A stretch of DNA of 64,000 nt, taken from assembly GCF_047663525.1 (NCBI RefSeq), contig NC_092590.1, positions 57,186,001-57,250,000 on the forward strand, read 5' to 3'. Made by a program: the position numbers and the translations under genes. Below are positions 24,738-35,546 of the stretch, one piece after another (the first letter of the stretch is position 1; every line of letters starts with the position of its first letter). The notes under the pieces were generated by a model that did no database searches, was not told the origin of the DNA, and was given only the letters and a program-made list of their open reading frames with translations. The DNA comes from Anas platyrhynchos. Lineage: Eukaryota; Chordata; Aves; Anseriformes; Anatidae.

Positions 24738-25519
24738 TGTTGTAGGTTGACCTTGGCTGGCTGCAAGATGCCCACACAGGCACTCTCACTCTTCTTCCTC
24801 AAGAGGACAAGGACAGGAGAAAAACATAAGATGGAAAAGCTTGTTGGTTGAAATAAAGACAAAGGAGAGCATTACAAATTACCATCAAGGGCAAACCAGA
24901 CTCAATTTGGGAAATAAATAAATAAATAAATAATAACAGTACCAATTAAAAACAAAGAGCACTGGATAGAAAAAAAAAATAGAAAATTTTAAAAACTTAG
25001 AAAAATTAGAAAATTAGAAAAGCATCCCCATCCCAGATGCAATATCATTCCTTCTACGTCCTCCCACAGAGTAGTGTAGGGGAATGTGGCATGGGGGCTG
25101 CGATCAGTCCCAAATACTTTGTCTCTGCCACTCCTTCATGGTCACTCTCTGCCCCTGCTCCAAAGCGGGTTCCTCCTATAGGATGCCATCCTTCCTGAAC
25201 TGATCCTGTGTGGGCATTCCACAGGCAGCAGCTCTTCAAGAACTGCTCCAGATATGGGTCCATAATATCAGGAGCAAACGGGGTCCCCCACGGGTGGCAG
25301 CTCCCCACAGACCCCCTGCTCCTGCGTGGGCTCCTCTCCATGGGCTGCAGCTCCGGCCCGGGGCCTGCTCCTGGGGAGGCTCAGCCCAGCCCATTGCAGC
25401 CAGCTGGATCCAACTGTGTCTGACACCAGGCAGCCCCATCCTCTTGCAGCCACCCCACTGCCAACACCTTGGTAGTGATGTCCAGTACCCCAGATTTCAC
25501 AAAGGCCAGCATCCATGAT
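24738..25519. mobile_element. Avian endogenous-retrovirus LTR-like block (decayed)
   Basis: The block starts TGTTGTAGGTTGACC with TGGCTGGCTGC, then passes through an AT-rich stretch containing (AAAT)n at 24912-24935 and A-rich sequence. It becomes strikingly GC-rich, with spaced phrases such as AACTGCTCCAGATATGGGTCC, GTCCCCCACGGGTGGCAG, CCCCTGCTCCTGCGTGGGCTCC and CCATGGGCTGCAGCTCC. This layout, with quasi-repeated 'TGCTCC...GTGGG...CC' units, matches a type of non-coding LTR-like repeat I know from bird genomes. The orientation is not certain, no paired LTR or gag/pol is seen nearby, and it appears shortened. Five overlapping open frames in both strands across 25050-25520 are by-products of high GC and few stops, not genes. 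Confidence 0.6.
24912..24935. repeat. (AAAT)n microsatellite
   Basis: Six AAAT units inside the LTR-like block. Confidence 0.85.
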
Positions 25520-27542
25520 ATAGACTGAAGTGCCACTATGTAGAAGAATGTCCTCTCTAGGAAGGAAAGAGTGCGTTTCTAACTAAGTTCTGAAATGCTG
25601 AAACACAAGTTGCCTTTGATGTCTGTGTACAGTACAGATAAGCATAGTAGTAGTTTAGAGATATTTTCAGTCAAATTTATTCTTGTGTATTTCTTTGTTT
25701 TCTCTTTGTTTTCTTTGGGGTTACTTAAATACTTAATGTAAAAAATATGTTTAAAATTTCAGGTTGTTGGTTAATAGTCTAGTATGTCACAGCTAGGTGA
25801 GAACGCTTCCATATTCCATTCCATGCTTCCTCACCAATGCGGGTTTTTCCTATTTTCTCTCCTAGTTTCGTCTATACTTAAAGACTTAATTTTTATCCTG
25901 GTCAAACCTCAGCTGGATGCTAAAACTTCTTGCTACCAGTCTGGCTGAGTATCAGTTGGTTCTTGAGAAATGAAATGATAAGTCCTTTACCAGATGAATT
26001 TGTTCCATTCTTGTTGGACCAGAGCTGTACTTAGTATTCTATTATTTTATGATAATTTTATACTGGATGGCTTACAGATTCAGCACAGGACACACTAAAA
26101 ACTAGTGTTTCCAATTCATAATTAGAGAACAATGTGAACTATAGTAAGAGATTTAAATAAATTATTTCAAATTTGCTGCATTGTAATGTCTGTGAAATCA
26201 CTTTCAGGCTCTTTAAAAGCAGCTTTTCACTGAGTTCCTATTTCAATTTCATGCAAAGCATGTTCATTTATCTACAAATGAATCCTAATGAGGAGCCTTT
26301 CAGTTTTTGTGATGTGCAAAAGATTTCTGCAGAAACTGAAGCCTGCTCACATATAAATCCTTTCTTACCTTGTTTCAGTGGTGACTCCTCTGATACCAAA
26401 AATGAGTTTTTCACATCTGACTCCTCAAAGCAGTTTCTAGCTTAGTAATAATATTTCAGCACCTGCAAATGCCTTATTAGAAACACTTTCATGATTCCCC
26501 CACACTCCTCCACCAAGACTCACTTGCTGCAAAAATCTTCAGGATTTTCTCTGCAGTCAATTTTACACTGTGTAATCCAATCTATCTAGAATATTCCCAT
26601 TTCTATAACAATATAGCCTGAACTTTCTGTAAGTTTTAAAATAGCTATAAGGTCTAAAATAAAATTATATTATTGGTACAGTGGGAAATATTATTCCCAG
26701 ATGTATTTAAGAAATGGCACCAATTCTTTCTATAGAAGTGAACAAATTTATTTTGATTGGTGCTATATTTATACCTACTTTTGTGCTTGTGAGCAGGTTG
26801 TGCATATTTTATTTAATGATACTATAGCAATATAAGAATATAAATGAATAGGAAAACGGATATGATTGTTATTTCTATAGATTTAATTCGTATTATAAAT
26901 CAAGTGTAGCCTTTTATTATAGTCTACATAAAGATTTATTTCCATCTTTCTCCAAGTATTTGCATTATTCTTGATTTATTTTTCATATGCTTGATGCCAT
27001 TTTGAGAAATTTGACTCATTTCATTCAATGCAAGAAAAGCAAAGTCTATTGGTTTCCATGAGGTAATGCAACAACCAAAAATGAAATAAAAGAAATTATG
27101 ATATATATTTATAAATGTCATTTCTTTCCTCTATGGACACATACTAGATGCTAAAACCCTGCAATATAAATCCTCATGCAGGTATATAATTCCTGAAAAG
27201 ACCAGTTTCATGTTATAAACAAAGTAGCTGTTTCAAAACAGAATTTTATGACTGGTTAACTGACTTTGAAAAAAGACAAAAAATGTATTGAGAGGTACAG
27301 GTAAAAAACATTTTGTTGTGTGTAGTTTAGGTAGTAGAAAAATATCTTCTCTGTATCTGCCAAATCATGATGGAATTTTAGCAAACATATTAAAATTTTA
27401 AAATGAATTCTATCATTGAATAAGAAACAGAGTAGCCCTGCCAAAGCATAGTAGCCCTGGTAGCTACTTAATGAAAACTGTTGTTTCTTCCCAATGAAAA
27501 AAGAAACATAAGTATTTGTGCGATTCAAAGCTGAGCAAATCC

Positions 27543-27564
27543 ACTGTCCTTTTAAAAGGACAGT
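27543..27564. other. Perfect 22-bp palindrome
   Basis: Left half ACTGTCCTTTT and right half AAAAGGACAGT are exact reverse complements with no spacer. It could be a dimer-binding site or a chance or hairpin-derived structure. No transposon ends are recognised around it. Confidence 0.8.
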
Positions 27565-28340
27565 TGTTTTCAAAGACTTATTCTATCACATGGATATTCC
27601 CATATTGAATTATACTTACCTCTGTGCACTTGTGTTTGTTGGTCTTTTACTTTTAGGTGGAAGGTTTAACTCCCTCCATCAGGAAGAGCTATTCAGATTC
27701 TCCACTTTTCTGGGAAAAAAAATGACTGGTAAATAAAGTTATTAGTATCACACTCTCACAGCCAGATTGTTAAAGAAAAGAATGGTTGCTACTAACTTTT
27801 CTGAGTGGATTCATGCACGTGTTAGTAGTAAATACTTCTTGACCTGGACTGAATTACCTTTGTGCTGCTATCATAAGGTACTAAAGCTACAGGGAACATT
27901 ATGATTTCAGATGACCAGTTGTTTCCAGTTTGGCTAGCAAGAAGTCATTTTTTCATTGTATAGGTCACTGCAGAATCCATTTTTGTGTGTACAAGATTAT
28001 GATGAATATAGCAAGGATCATTCCCCATCTCCTAAGCCCAGCTGTAGCCACAGTCTTGTCGCTTTATTACATTTCCTTGTCAGAGAGAGACCTGGGCATG
28101 CTTTTGCCTCTCGATTCTCTACTTTTGCACAAAAAGCCCCCTAGGAGCAGGAGCAGTAATGTGCTCTGCAGAGGTGATAGTCTGCATGATCTGTAACCTG
28201 TGGTGCTGAAGTGCTCACTGAATGATGAGAATAGATGCATCCTGGCTCTCCCTGTGCACTGCAGATTGCCCTTACACATCTCATGGTTTTAATCTCTGCT
28301 CCCAGACCTGAACTGCTGGTAATATACTACAGTGACTAAT

Positions 28341-28365
28341 TTTTATTTATTTATTTATTTATTTT
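28341..28365. repeat. (TTTA)n microsatellite
   Basis: About six TTTA units. Confidence 0.9.
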
Positions 28366-29253
28366 TGGCTCTTAAGCTATTTCATGCATATAGTTCCCTG
28401 TCACTTAAACATATTAAAGATCATGGCAGTGAGGATTTCCACCTAAAGTTTTAAGATTAAGGTCTCAAAACTACAAATAAATTTTGTGTGTTATTTGTGT
28501 ATGCATGTTCTTTTAAAAAATAAAAATAAAATCTTCTATTTGTCCATACCTCTTTACATCCAAAATGAATGAAAAATCTCTGATCCTGCTGCTTGCAGAT
28601 CTCATATTTAAACACAGTAAAGTGCCACCCACTTTTTAAAAGATAGTTGCTTACTCAAGGAGTGGGAACTGCACTGTTAGAGGAAAACCTGCAGGAAAAC
28701 TAATGACAATTTGAGAAAATTATTACCAACTGATTCCCAAATGAAGTTAGTGTTCATATATGATATTTTGGCTTATACACTGAAAAAAATACATTGCCAG
28801 TAGAGAAAAATAATAATCAAAATTAGCAACTTTATGTGCCAAACAAAAGTTGGGGAGATATAGAGTCAAAAGTTTTCCAACATTATGAGTCTTATCAATT
28901 TTAATTAAATTGAAATAATGAGTGATACACTAAACAGTGAAAAACAGTCATCATGGTGAACACATTTTATATCTGCCATTGCACTTTAAATAGGCATCTA
29001 TTATAGTCATTTCTGCAGCTTCGCTAAGATCATTACTGAGTATAGTCAGATAATTTAAATATTGATCTGATCTGCAACTTGCCTGAGCACACAGCACCAT
29101 GATGAATCTTTCAAAACTGAACCTTTTTTGACTAGGTGACAGTGAGAGAGGGAGCAAATTACCAAATCAGAACATTAATATTTTTAGCTGAGCTCTTCAA
29201 TTTTGTGGTAATCACAGTGAGTATCTGTCAATCATGATGTTTTTTTCTTACAG

Positions 29254-29315
29254 AGCCTTAACTTTGAGTGGACTAACGTGTACTTTTATATTAAGTGGCA
29301 CAGGAAAAAGAGAAG
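29254..29315 (+). other. Candidate 62-nt exon (splice-signal only)
   Basis: A pyrimidine-rich acceptor (TTTTTTCTTACAG) ends at 29253 and a donor-like AGAAG|GTAAAA follows position 29315. One frame across the interval is open and reads SLNFEWTNVYFYIKWHRKKR, with the stop TAA arising only in the presumed intron. The composition is plausible for protein but I recognise no family. A spurious exon in AT-rich DNA is a real possibility. Confidence 0.2.
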
Positions 29316-29702
29316 GTAAAACCACTTTTTATCTATGAAAGCTACTGGGATAAAGTAATGTGAGCCATTAGGTCATAGAGATAGAAGCATACAGCTCAAT
29401 TTTTGTTCTTGTTTCTCTGGCAAATTAAAAAGTAAAAATAAAAATCTTCCAATCCTTCCTACTCTGGTTATTAGGAAGAATTTATTAGGATAGTTTGCAA
29501 ATACACTAGAGGTGGTTGCATTTGAAAAGCGGTATGCTTGTATGTTAGGGACTTGAAGATCTAAGTTTTAAGGTGAATAAATATAAAATACAAGTTGTTC
29601 ACTGTAGAATAAGCTTTGAAAACAAGAGTGTTGGGGAACACTGCAAATATTAAAGGGAAAGTATAGAAACATCTATTTCTTCAAGCTTTATAAGCTAAGG
29701 GC

Positions 29703-29729
29703 TTTTTTTTTTTTTTTTTTTTTTTTTTT
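29703..29729. repeat. Poly(T) tract, 27 nt
   Basis: A T-run followed by an imperfect C/T-rich stretch to about 29750. Confidence 0.9.
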
Positions 29730-30829
29730 CTCCTTTCTTTTTTTTTCCCCTTTGAGAGTATTTTGTGTTGCTTGAGTGATTGTACTCTAGGTGCCGGTGT
29801 TTGATGAATTGATGAATTGATTCAGTACATCCCAACTATCACCCTCGTCTTTTCTACACACTCAGTCCTAATAGATTTCCATTAGTAACTGAAGACTTTT
29901 TGGTGATCATTTTGCTGGCAAAAAATGATTTAGGAGAGGATCACATTCCAGAGCGTGGCCTATGGCATATGGTAATTGGGTAATAAAACATGGGTCTGTT
30001 AGTAGGAATATAGGTATTGCCAAACGAAATTGCCATTCCCTGTTCTTGTAGTCCTTCAGTAAGTCTGTAGAAATAGAGCAAATAATGTGCTTCAGGAAGA
30101 AAAACAAACAAACAAATAAATAAATAACAGTGTTTTTTATTATTTTATTTATCTTTCTATGTTTTATGATGCTTAACTGCAGACTGTCTTTGAGTAAGGT
30201 GGTTTTATTGCTCCTGTAAGTAAGATGGCTACTTCTATATAGGTCTAAATGTCACAGTTTCTCACAGCTGATATTTTATGTTCTAGAAGTACATCTACAG
30301 AGCCATTCACATCTGAGCTTCTTTTCAAATGATCAGGTGTGAGTGCTAACATTAACAACGGTTCAAAGAGGAACTCTTCAGCAAGTAACAGTAAATACTA
30401 AATAACAATTCAATGATTCAAAAATAAGCAATTTCAACAACTGATTCAACAATAACAGTTCCATGAATTTCCATGAAACAGTCCCAGACTAGCAACCCCC
30501 AACTTCTTACCATCATTATATTGCCAGGTTGTTCCTTGTCCACAATATACTTAATCTTCCCCTTGGATTTCCTCTGGCAACATTTCTGGATCCTGCTGGT
30601 GTTTCTTGGCCCATCTCACAGAAACATCAGTCACTCACTGCATTCACCAGTCAGCTCCTGCTTAATTCCACTTCTCAGGCACCTGGGCTGGGTGAACAGG
30701 CTATGTCAGGCCAGAGCCTGTGGGTGCTGACCAACCTGTTGATTATCCAAATGGCACAAATAATGCTAAACTCACTATGCAGCCTCTCCTTCTACAGGGT
30801 GCTAACTTGGATTCTTTTTACCTTTTCAG

Positions 30830-30920
30830 GGCAGATGAGAAAATCTTTCCTTCACCCTGGGGGAAAAGGCTGGTATGCATCTGGATCTCTTCCTGCAGTA
30901 GGCAGCTGGGCTGTGCACAG
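30830..30920 (+). other. Candidate 91-nt exon (splice-signal only)
   Basis: TTCTTTTTACCTTTTCAG precedes position 30830, and position 30920 is followed by a strong donor, CACAG|GTACGT. The interval is GC-richer than its surroundings and open in two frames (one contains KIFPSPWGKRLVCIW, the other KSFLHPGGKGWYASG). The surrounding 30470-31040 block has unusually long chance frames. It could be a non-coding-RNA exon, a piece of an unrecognised LTR, or unrelated sequence. Confidence 0.22.
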
Positions 30921-31363
30921 GTACGTAGGTCCTCTAGCTGGGATAAAGCCTTTGAGACTGCTCTGTCAAACAGCCTCACACCTGCACAACAAGATCAAAA
31001 ATGTATGAAGAGGAGAGGGAAAGGAAAGAAAGAGTTATAATACAGGAACTTAATTTCCCAAGGAAACAAAGTTAAAACATGGACTGCATGTCACCATTAT
31101 ATTACATGTACTTGATGTTCTGTAAGATATCTTTTTAAGAAACTAGTCAAAAATGAAAAGTAGGACTGAAAAGTTTCTGTGTAAGAGCAATTTCAAAGTC
31201 TGTCCTTTAAACATTTATGAAGAGAAACCAAGAGACTGCACAGAAAATTCAAACTGTGAAATTCTACATCAACAGACGATTTTCAGATGAAATGTCTCGG
31301 TGTGCTCTTGTTTCAGACTGTGATCTCCTTTTCATAATCACTGTTCCATCATAATATGTATTT

Positions 31364-31365
<2 letters not shown>

Positions 31366-31411
<46 letters not shown>

Positions 31412-31412
31412 G
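31366..31412. repeat. (TC)n microsatellite
   Basis: About 20 TC units with a single TTTC interruption near 31403. This is a polypyrimidine/polypurine mirror tract. Confidence 0.95.
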
Positions 31413-33035
31413 TTAAAGCAGCAGTCAGAGCTATTCCTTTGGGATAATCCCCCAAAGGGAATTGTGACATGATACAGTAAGTACCAATCTTAGCAAATAT
31501 TATAGTAAATAGAAAATTTGACTTTTACTTTCTTCATGTATTTTAATCCCCTACTTTTTAAATGTATTTTAATTCCCTATTTCGGGGAATTAAAGAAACA
31601 ACACTATGACATTCACCTTCATATTTGTCCCTCCAGATAATGTCCTTTACAACAGTAGGTGATGTTCATCTAAAATTTGCTTAGTCTGTATGCTATGAAG
31701 TCATTTACCAATATCAACTTGAGATCTCAAAAACAGATATTAAAAACACAAACAAAGCACAATAGCATTTTATATTGTAGGAAACTTTTCCTATCTGATC
31801 AATAATGTATTCCTTCTTAATTATTCAATATTATTTAGTGAAAATTTTATGCCTACTGGAATATTAATATCATATAACAACTGTAAATACTCCAATTTTA
31901 ATTAAAATACTTTAGCAAAAGTTGGATGAGAAAGTTTTGATACATTGATAGTCATGACAAAGCAAAGTAGCGTATCAAAGTACAAAATAAAAATGAGGAA
32001 TTATAGAACTACTAAGAAATTGCAGAAAAATTATATTTATTAATCATATTCTTTTTTTGTGCTTTCTAACTTTGCTGTATATAAGATTCATATATCTGAA
32101 GCATTCTAAAATAATATTGTTTTCTATTTATTTTTATGTACTATTTACAACTTTAAAAATATTTTTATTTTATTTTTATTTATGGGAGATTTAGGAATAG
32201 AAGATATTCCTATCTTGTGCTATAGAATAATGATTTCATATCTCCAGGAAATTAGATTTTATTTTAAACTGAAAAGGCACATTCCAACTTGAAAATATTT
32301 CAGCTGAGATATTCCTGCTAAAACTCATCAAAGTATTAACCAGCTCCTGGATACATTTCATGTAAGAATAATAACATCACTGAGCAGACAGACATCCTTC
32401 ACAGTGTGAAGACACTTCATGTCCATTGTAGGCTGCAGTCTGCAGCTGCAGTCCTGGATTCACTGATCTTGGTAGCAAAAGTTCCTCTAGCACCTGCAGG
32501 GAGGGGAATCTTGTTGCACAGCTGTAAGGACTGCACTCCATCCCCTCTCCTGGTAGGTGGCTGACCACAGCTGCCCATGGTGCCAGGGCCAACATGGAGC
32601 AAGGAATTGAGAAAAGTAGTGGCAAAGAAATTCTCCAAAAGGAGACATACAAACATTTGCAGAACTTTTTAAAATTCCATTTCATGATAAGAGTGTTATG
32701 TACTTATTAGGCAATAATAAATAAATAAAAACTAAACAACCTTCCCCTCCTCCAAAAACCTAGTTAAATAACCCTGCAGCATGAGATAAGGGAAGCTTAC
32801 AAGATAAAGAGACCTGAAATATTTTATGAATACCATTAAACATGTGAACTTGTACTGTCCTTGGAGTAATAATCTCAGACAAATTGGAAATTTATCTTGT
32901 CAAGTGATGCTTTCAGTAAGGTATAAAGCTAGCCAAAATATACTGAACCTGCACCTCCCAATACTGAAGATGCCTCTGTGAGGACTACCTCAGATAGTGC
33001 CACATCAAATTGTTAAGGTTAGTTCTGGTTAGGTT

Positions 33036-33068
33036 CATACATACGCTTAAGGACTTTGTTGAACAGGA
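33036..33068. mobile_element. Possible half of a palindromic MITE
   Basis: CATACATACGCTTAAGGACTTTG followed by TTGAACAGGA resembles the CTTAAGTGCTTTGCTGAA-CAGG end typical of amniote palindromic MITEs. TTAAGGTTAG upstream near 33012 could be its inner part. The opposite end is not visible, so confidence is modest. Confidence 0.35.
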
Positions 33069-33516
33069 CACACAGCAGTATGAAATATGAAAAAGGAAAG
33101 AAGGAATACATTCATAGACAGCAGATAATGTTCACAGAAGCAAAAGCTAGAAAGGAAAGTGTGGGGGAGAGGGAGAATGGGCTATATTTCACCTTTCACT
33201 CTTTGAATGTATTGCTGTTCTGCTACTAGAAAATGGCCCTTTTCACTACAGCTGCACCTTATCTTCACAGCTTCGTGTTTCAAATTGCCAACATGTAATA
33301 AGCCTTACTGAACTGTTACTGGTGGATAAGAGATAATGCTTAAAATAAATAAATAAATAAATAAATCAAACAGAAAATAAGTATTCTCCTCGCAGACAAA
33401 ATGGTTAGAGCAAAGCAAAAGCAAAAATAAGAGATGATATGAACAGTGTCATAGTATGATCAGACAGTAAGGTAAGTTGAGATATCTCAAGCATGGGATG
33501 CTCTCTACCAGACCAT

Positions 33517-33735
33517 ATCACAGAATCACAGAATCACAGAATTTCTAGGTTGGAAGAGACCTCAAGATCATCGAGTCCAACCTCTAACCTAACACAAACA
33601 GTCACCACTAAACCATATCCCTAAGCTCTACATCTAAGCGTCTTTTGAAGACTTCCAGGGATGGTGACTCCACCACCTCCCTGGGCAGCCTGTTCCAGTG
33701 CCTAACAACCCTTTCAGTAAAGAAGTTCTTCCATG
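33517..33735 (-). mobile_element. CR1 LINE 3' fragment
   Basis: The minus-strand CR1 end begins at low coordinates with three CACAGAAT-type octamers (ATTCTGTG inverted). It continues TTTCTAGGTTGGAAGAGACC, GAGTCCAACCTCTAACC and CTCCACCACCTCCCTGGGCAG to TTCAGTAAAGAAGTTCTTCC. It is about 220 bp and 5'-truncated. It shares diagnostic wording with the copies at 40.2 and 45.4 kb and so probably belongs to the same subfamily. Confidence 0.93.
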
Positions 33736-34340
33736 TAACTCCATAACTTTCACATTCCCACACTTTGACAAAGGATTGCTTAGTGGCTAAGATCTGTCCT
33801 TTATTTTTTACATTTCTTTATTTATTTTTACATTTTACGTTAGTTACTTTTTTTTTGTTCTTCAAACTATCAGTACAATCCAAGTACTGGAAAAAACATA
33901 ATAAGCTATAAGAATACATCTGTGCAGGTCACCAGCCTACTAGATGAGACCGATGGCCTATCTAATTTACCTCTTCCAGTGTCAAAAAAAAAAAGAGATA
34001 CTACTTTAGAAAACAAAACCATTACCTGCAGTCATCATGTTACTGCTAGCTCTTCTATATCACAGTGAGAATCTATTAAGCCTTAACCCTTTGTTTCCTA
34101 TCCTTTACTCAGCTTTCAACTCATAAAATTACCTTTCTTACTTTCAGAGATTATGACTGTAGATGGCATCTTTGGCCCTGTCAAAGCTTCTAGTGTGGAA
34201 TTTTCTGAAATATGTCTGAAAATTCAAATACTTCATATCCACTGCATCATTTCCATCCATGCACTTAATTACATGCTCATAAAACTCTGGGAGTTTAGTA
34301 AGACAATTTTTTCCTTCACAAAAAACATACTGATTCTAGA

Positions 34341-34342
<2 letters not shown>
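33736..34342. other. Short unique AT-rich interval
   Basis: Lies between two CR1 copies. Nothing beyond short A/T runs is seen. Confidence 0.6.

Positions 34343-34374
<32 letters not shown>
34343..34374. repeat. Poly(T) tract, 32 nt, abutting a CR1 3' end
   Basis: An uninterrupted T32 directly adjoins the 3' terminus of the minus-strand CR1 that starts at 34375. Read on the CR1 strand, it is a 32-nt poly(A) following the element. Confidence 0.95.
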
Positions 34375-34376
<2 letters not shown>

Positions 34377-34560
34377 CATAGAATCATAGGTCTGGGTTGT
34401 AAGGGACCTCAAAGATCACCCAGTTCCAACCGCCCTGTCATAAACAGGATACCACCCTGGTTGCTCAGGGCCTCATCTAACCTGGTCTTGAACACCTCCA
34501 GGGATTGGGCATCCAAAACCTCTCTGGGCAACCTGTTCCAGTACCTCGCCACCCTCTGAG
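34375..34560 (-). mobile_element. CR1 LINE 3' fragment, different subfamily
   Basis: Reads ATCATAGAATCATAGG, GGGACCTCAAAGATCACCC, CCTGGTCTTGAACACCTCC, TCTCTGGGCAACCTGTTCC on the plus strand. This is the inverted CR1 3' UTR of the ATTCTATG type. Its wording ('GCATCCAAAACCTCTCTGGGCAACC') differs from the 33.5 kb copy only 0.6 kb away. It is about 185 bp and 5'-truncated. Confidence 0.92.
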
Positions 34561-35531
34561 GATATTACAGTTTTATTATTTATATTATTTATGGATTAAT
34601 TATGGAGATTTATTACGGATTCTTCACTTTTACCAGAGATGGAAGTCAGTCACCAGTTTGTACTTTCTGGAAAGTCCATCCAGATCTCAAGGTGGGAAAA
34701 ACAGCTGCAAAGAATTCCATTCTATTTATTTATTTATCAGGAACGCCTTAGACATAAAAATATATATTTAAGGCTTTGCATCAGTGCTTCCATGTCTTGT
34801 CTGGAAGTTTCCCCAATCACCCCTATATCTGAGTTACAAAGAAAAAAAAAATCCTTCCCTCTAAAAGCCTCTGAATATTCACCCAATTTTAACATAATGT
34901 TTATGGAAAAACTGAAAGTGACATCTCTAGTACAAGAGCAATGGAGCTACTGTGTTTGTTGTCATTAAGGTTTAAATTCATAAATACTATAATTATAGTT
35001 AGCAGTAACCAAATGAGCAGGAAACATATCCACTGGTTCAAATCCTGCAGTGTTTGCCTATGTGGGAAACCCTGAGAATTCTAATTTAAGACTTTGAGTC
35101 ACCTCTAAGATAGGGAAGTAGAGTTGTTTGTTACAAAGGGAGGCACAATACTGTAATTACTTTTTTATGCCAATGTCAGCATCTTTAATAAGTATCTGCA
35201 CTCTCCTCAGCATGTGTACTAAACCTTGATGCAGTCAGTGTAGAATAAAATTGGCACTTCTCTTTGTCTTCTTTGTCCTTTCTGTTAAAGTCATTCTGCT
35301 AAAATGGAGACAAAGTGCTATTTTCAAACCAATGAATGGGAAATATGCTTGTTCTATTTATTTGTGGCATACATAACACAAGATCCATCAGGAACAGATT
35401 TTATATTTTTCTAGGGTGCTCATCTAAAAGTCAGGCACAGAAGGGGAAATCTAGCCTTGGGCTAAGGGTGTTTTTTTTGTTTTTTTTTTTTTCTGTTTGT
35501 TTTTCTGTTCTTCAGATATTGTGTTTACCTT

Positions 35532-35546
35532 CCCCCCCCCCCCCCC
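35532..35546. repeat. Poly(C) run, 15 nt
   Basis: Fifteen consecutive C. This is rare in an AT-rich region. Confidence 0.95.

Larger units (their letters stand above)
25520..33035. other. AT-rich unique sequence, no proven gene
   Basis: Includes TTTA repeats at 28341-28365, poly(T) at 29703-29729, AAAC/AAAT repeats at 30101-30127 and a TC array at 31366-31412. A GC-richer patch at 32380-32620 is not recognised. Two splice-bounded intervals and a perfect palindrome are listed separately. The remaining frames have no recognisable domain. Confidence 0.55.

Noticed and set aside
25054-25518. Several overlapping frames on both strands, rich in A, G, P and W
   Set aside because: They fall inside the GC-rich LTR-like block, where stop codons are rare. 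No family resemblance.
30529-31008. 159-codon plus-strand frame, the longest in the window
   Set aside because: No recognisable motif and no coding-like bias. A second frame is equally open over part of it. Only the splice-bounded part is kept as a candidate.
35030-35050. GGTTCAAATCC resembles a tRNA box B.
   Set aside because: No box A at the proper distance, and no acceptor-stem or anticodon-arm pairing.
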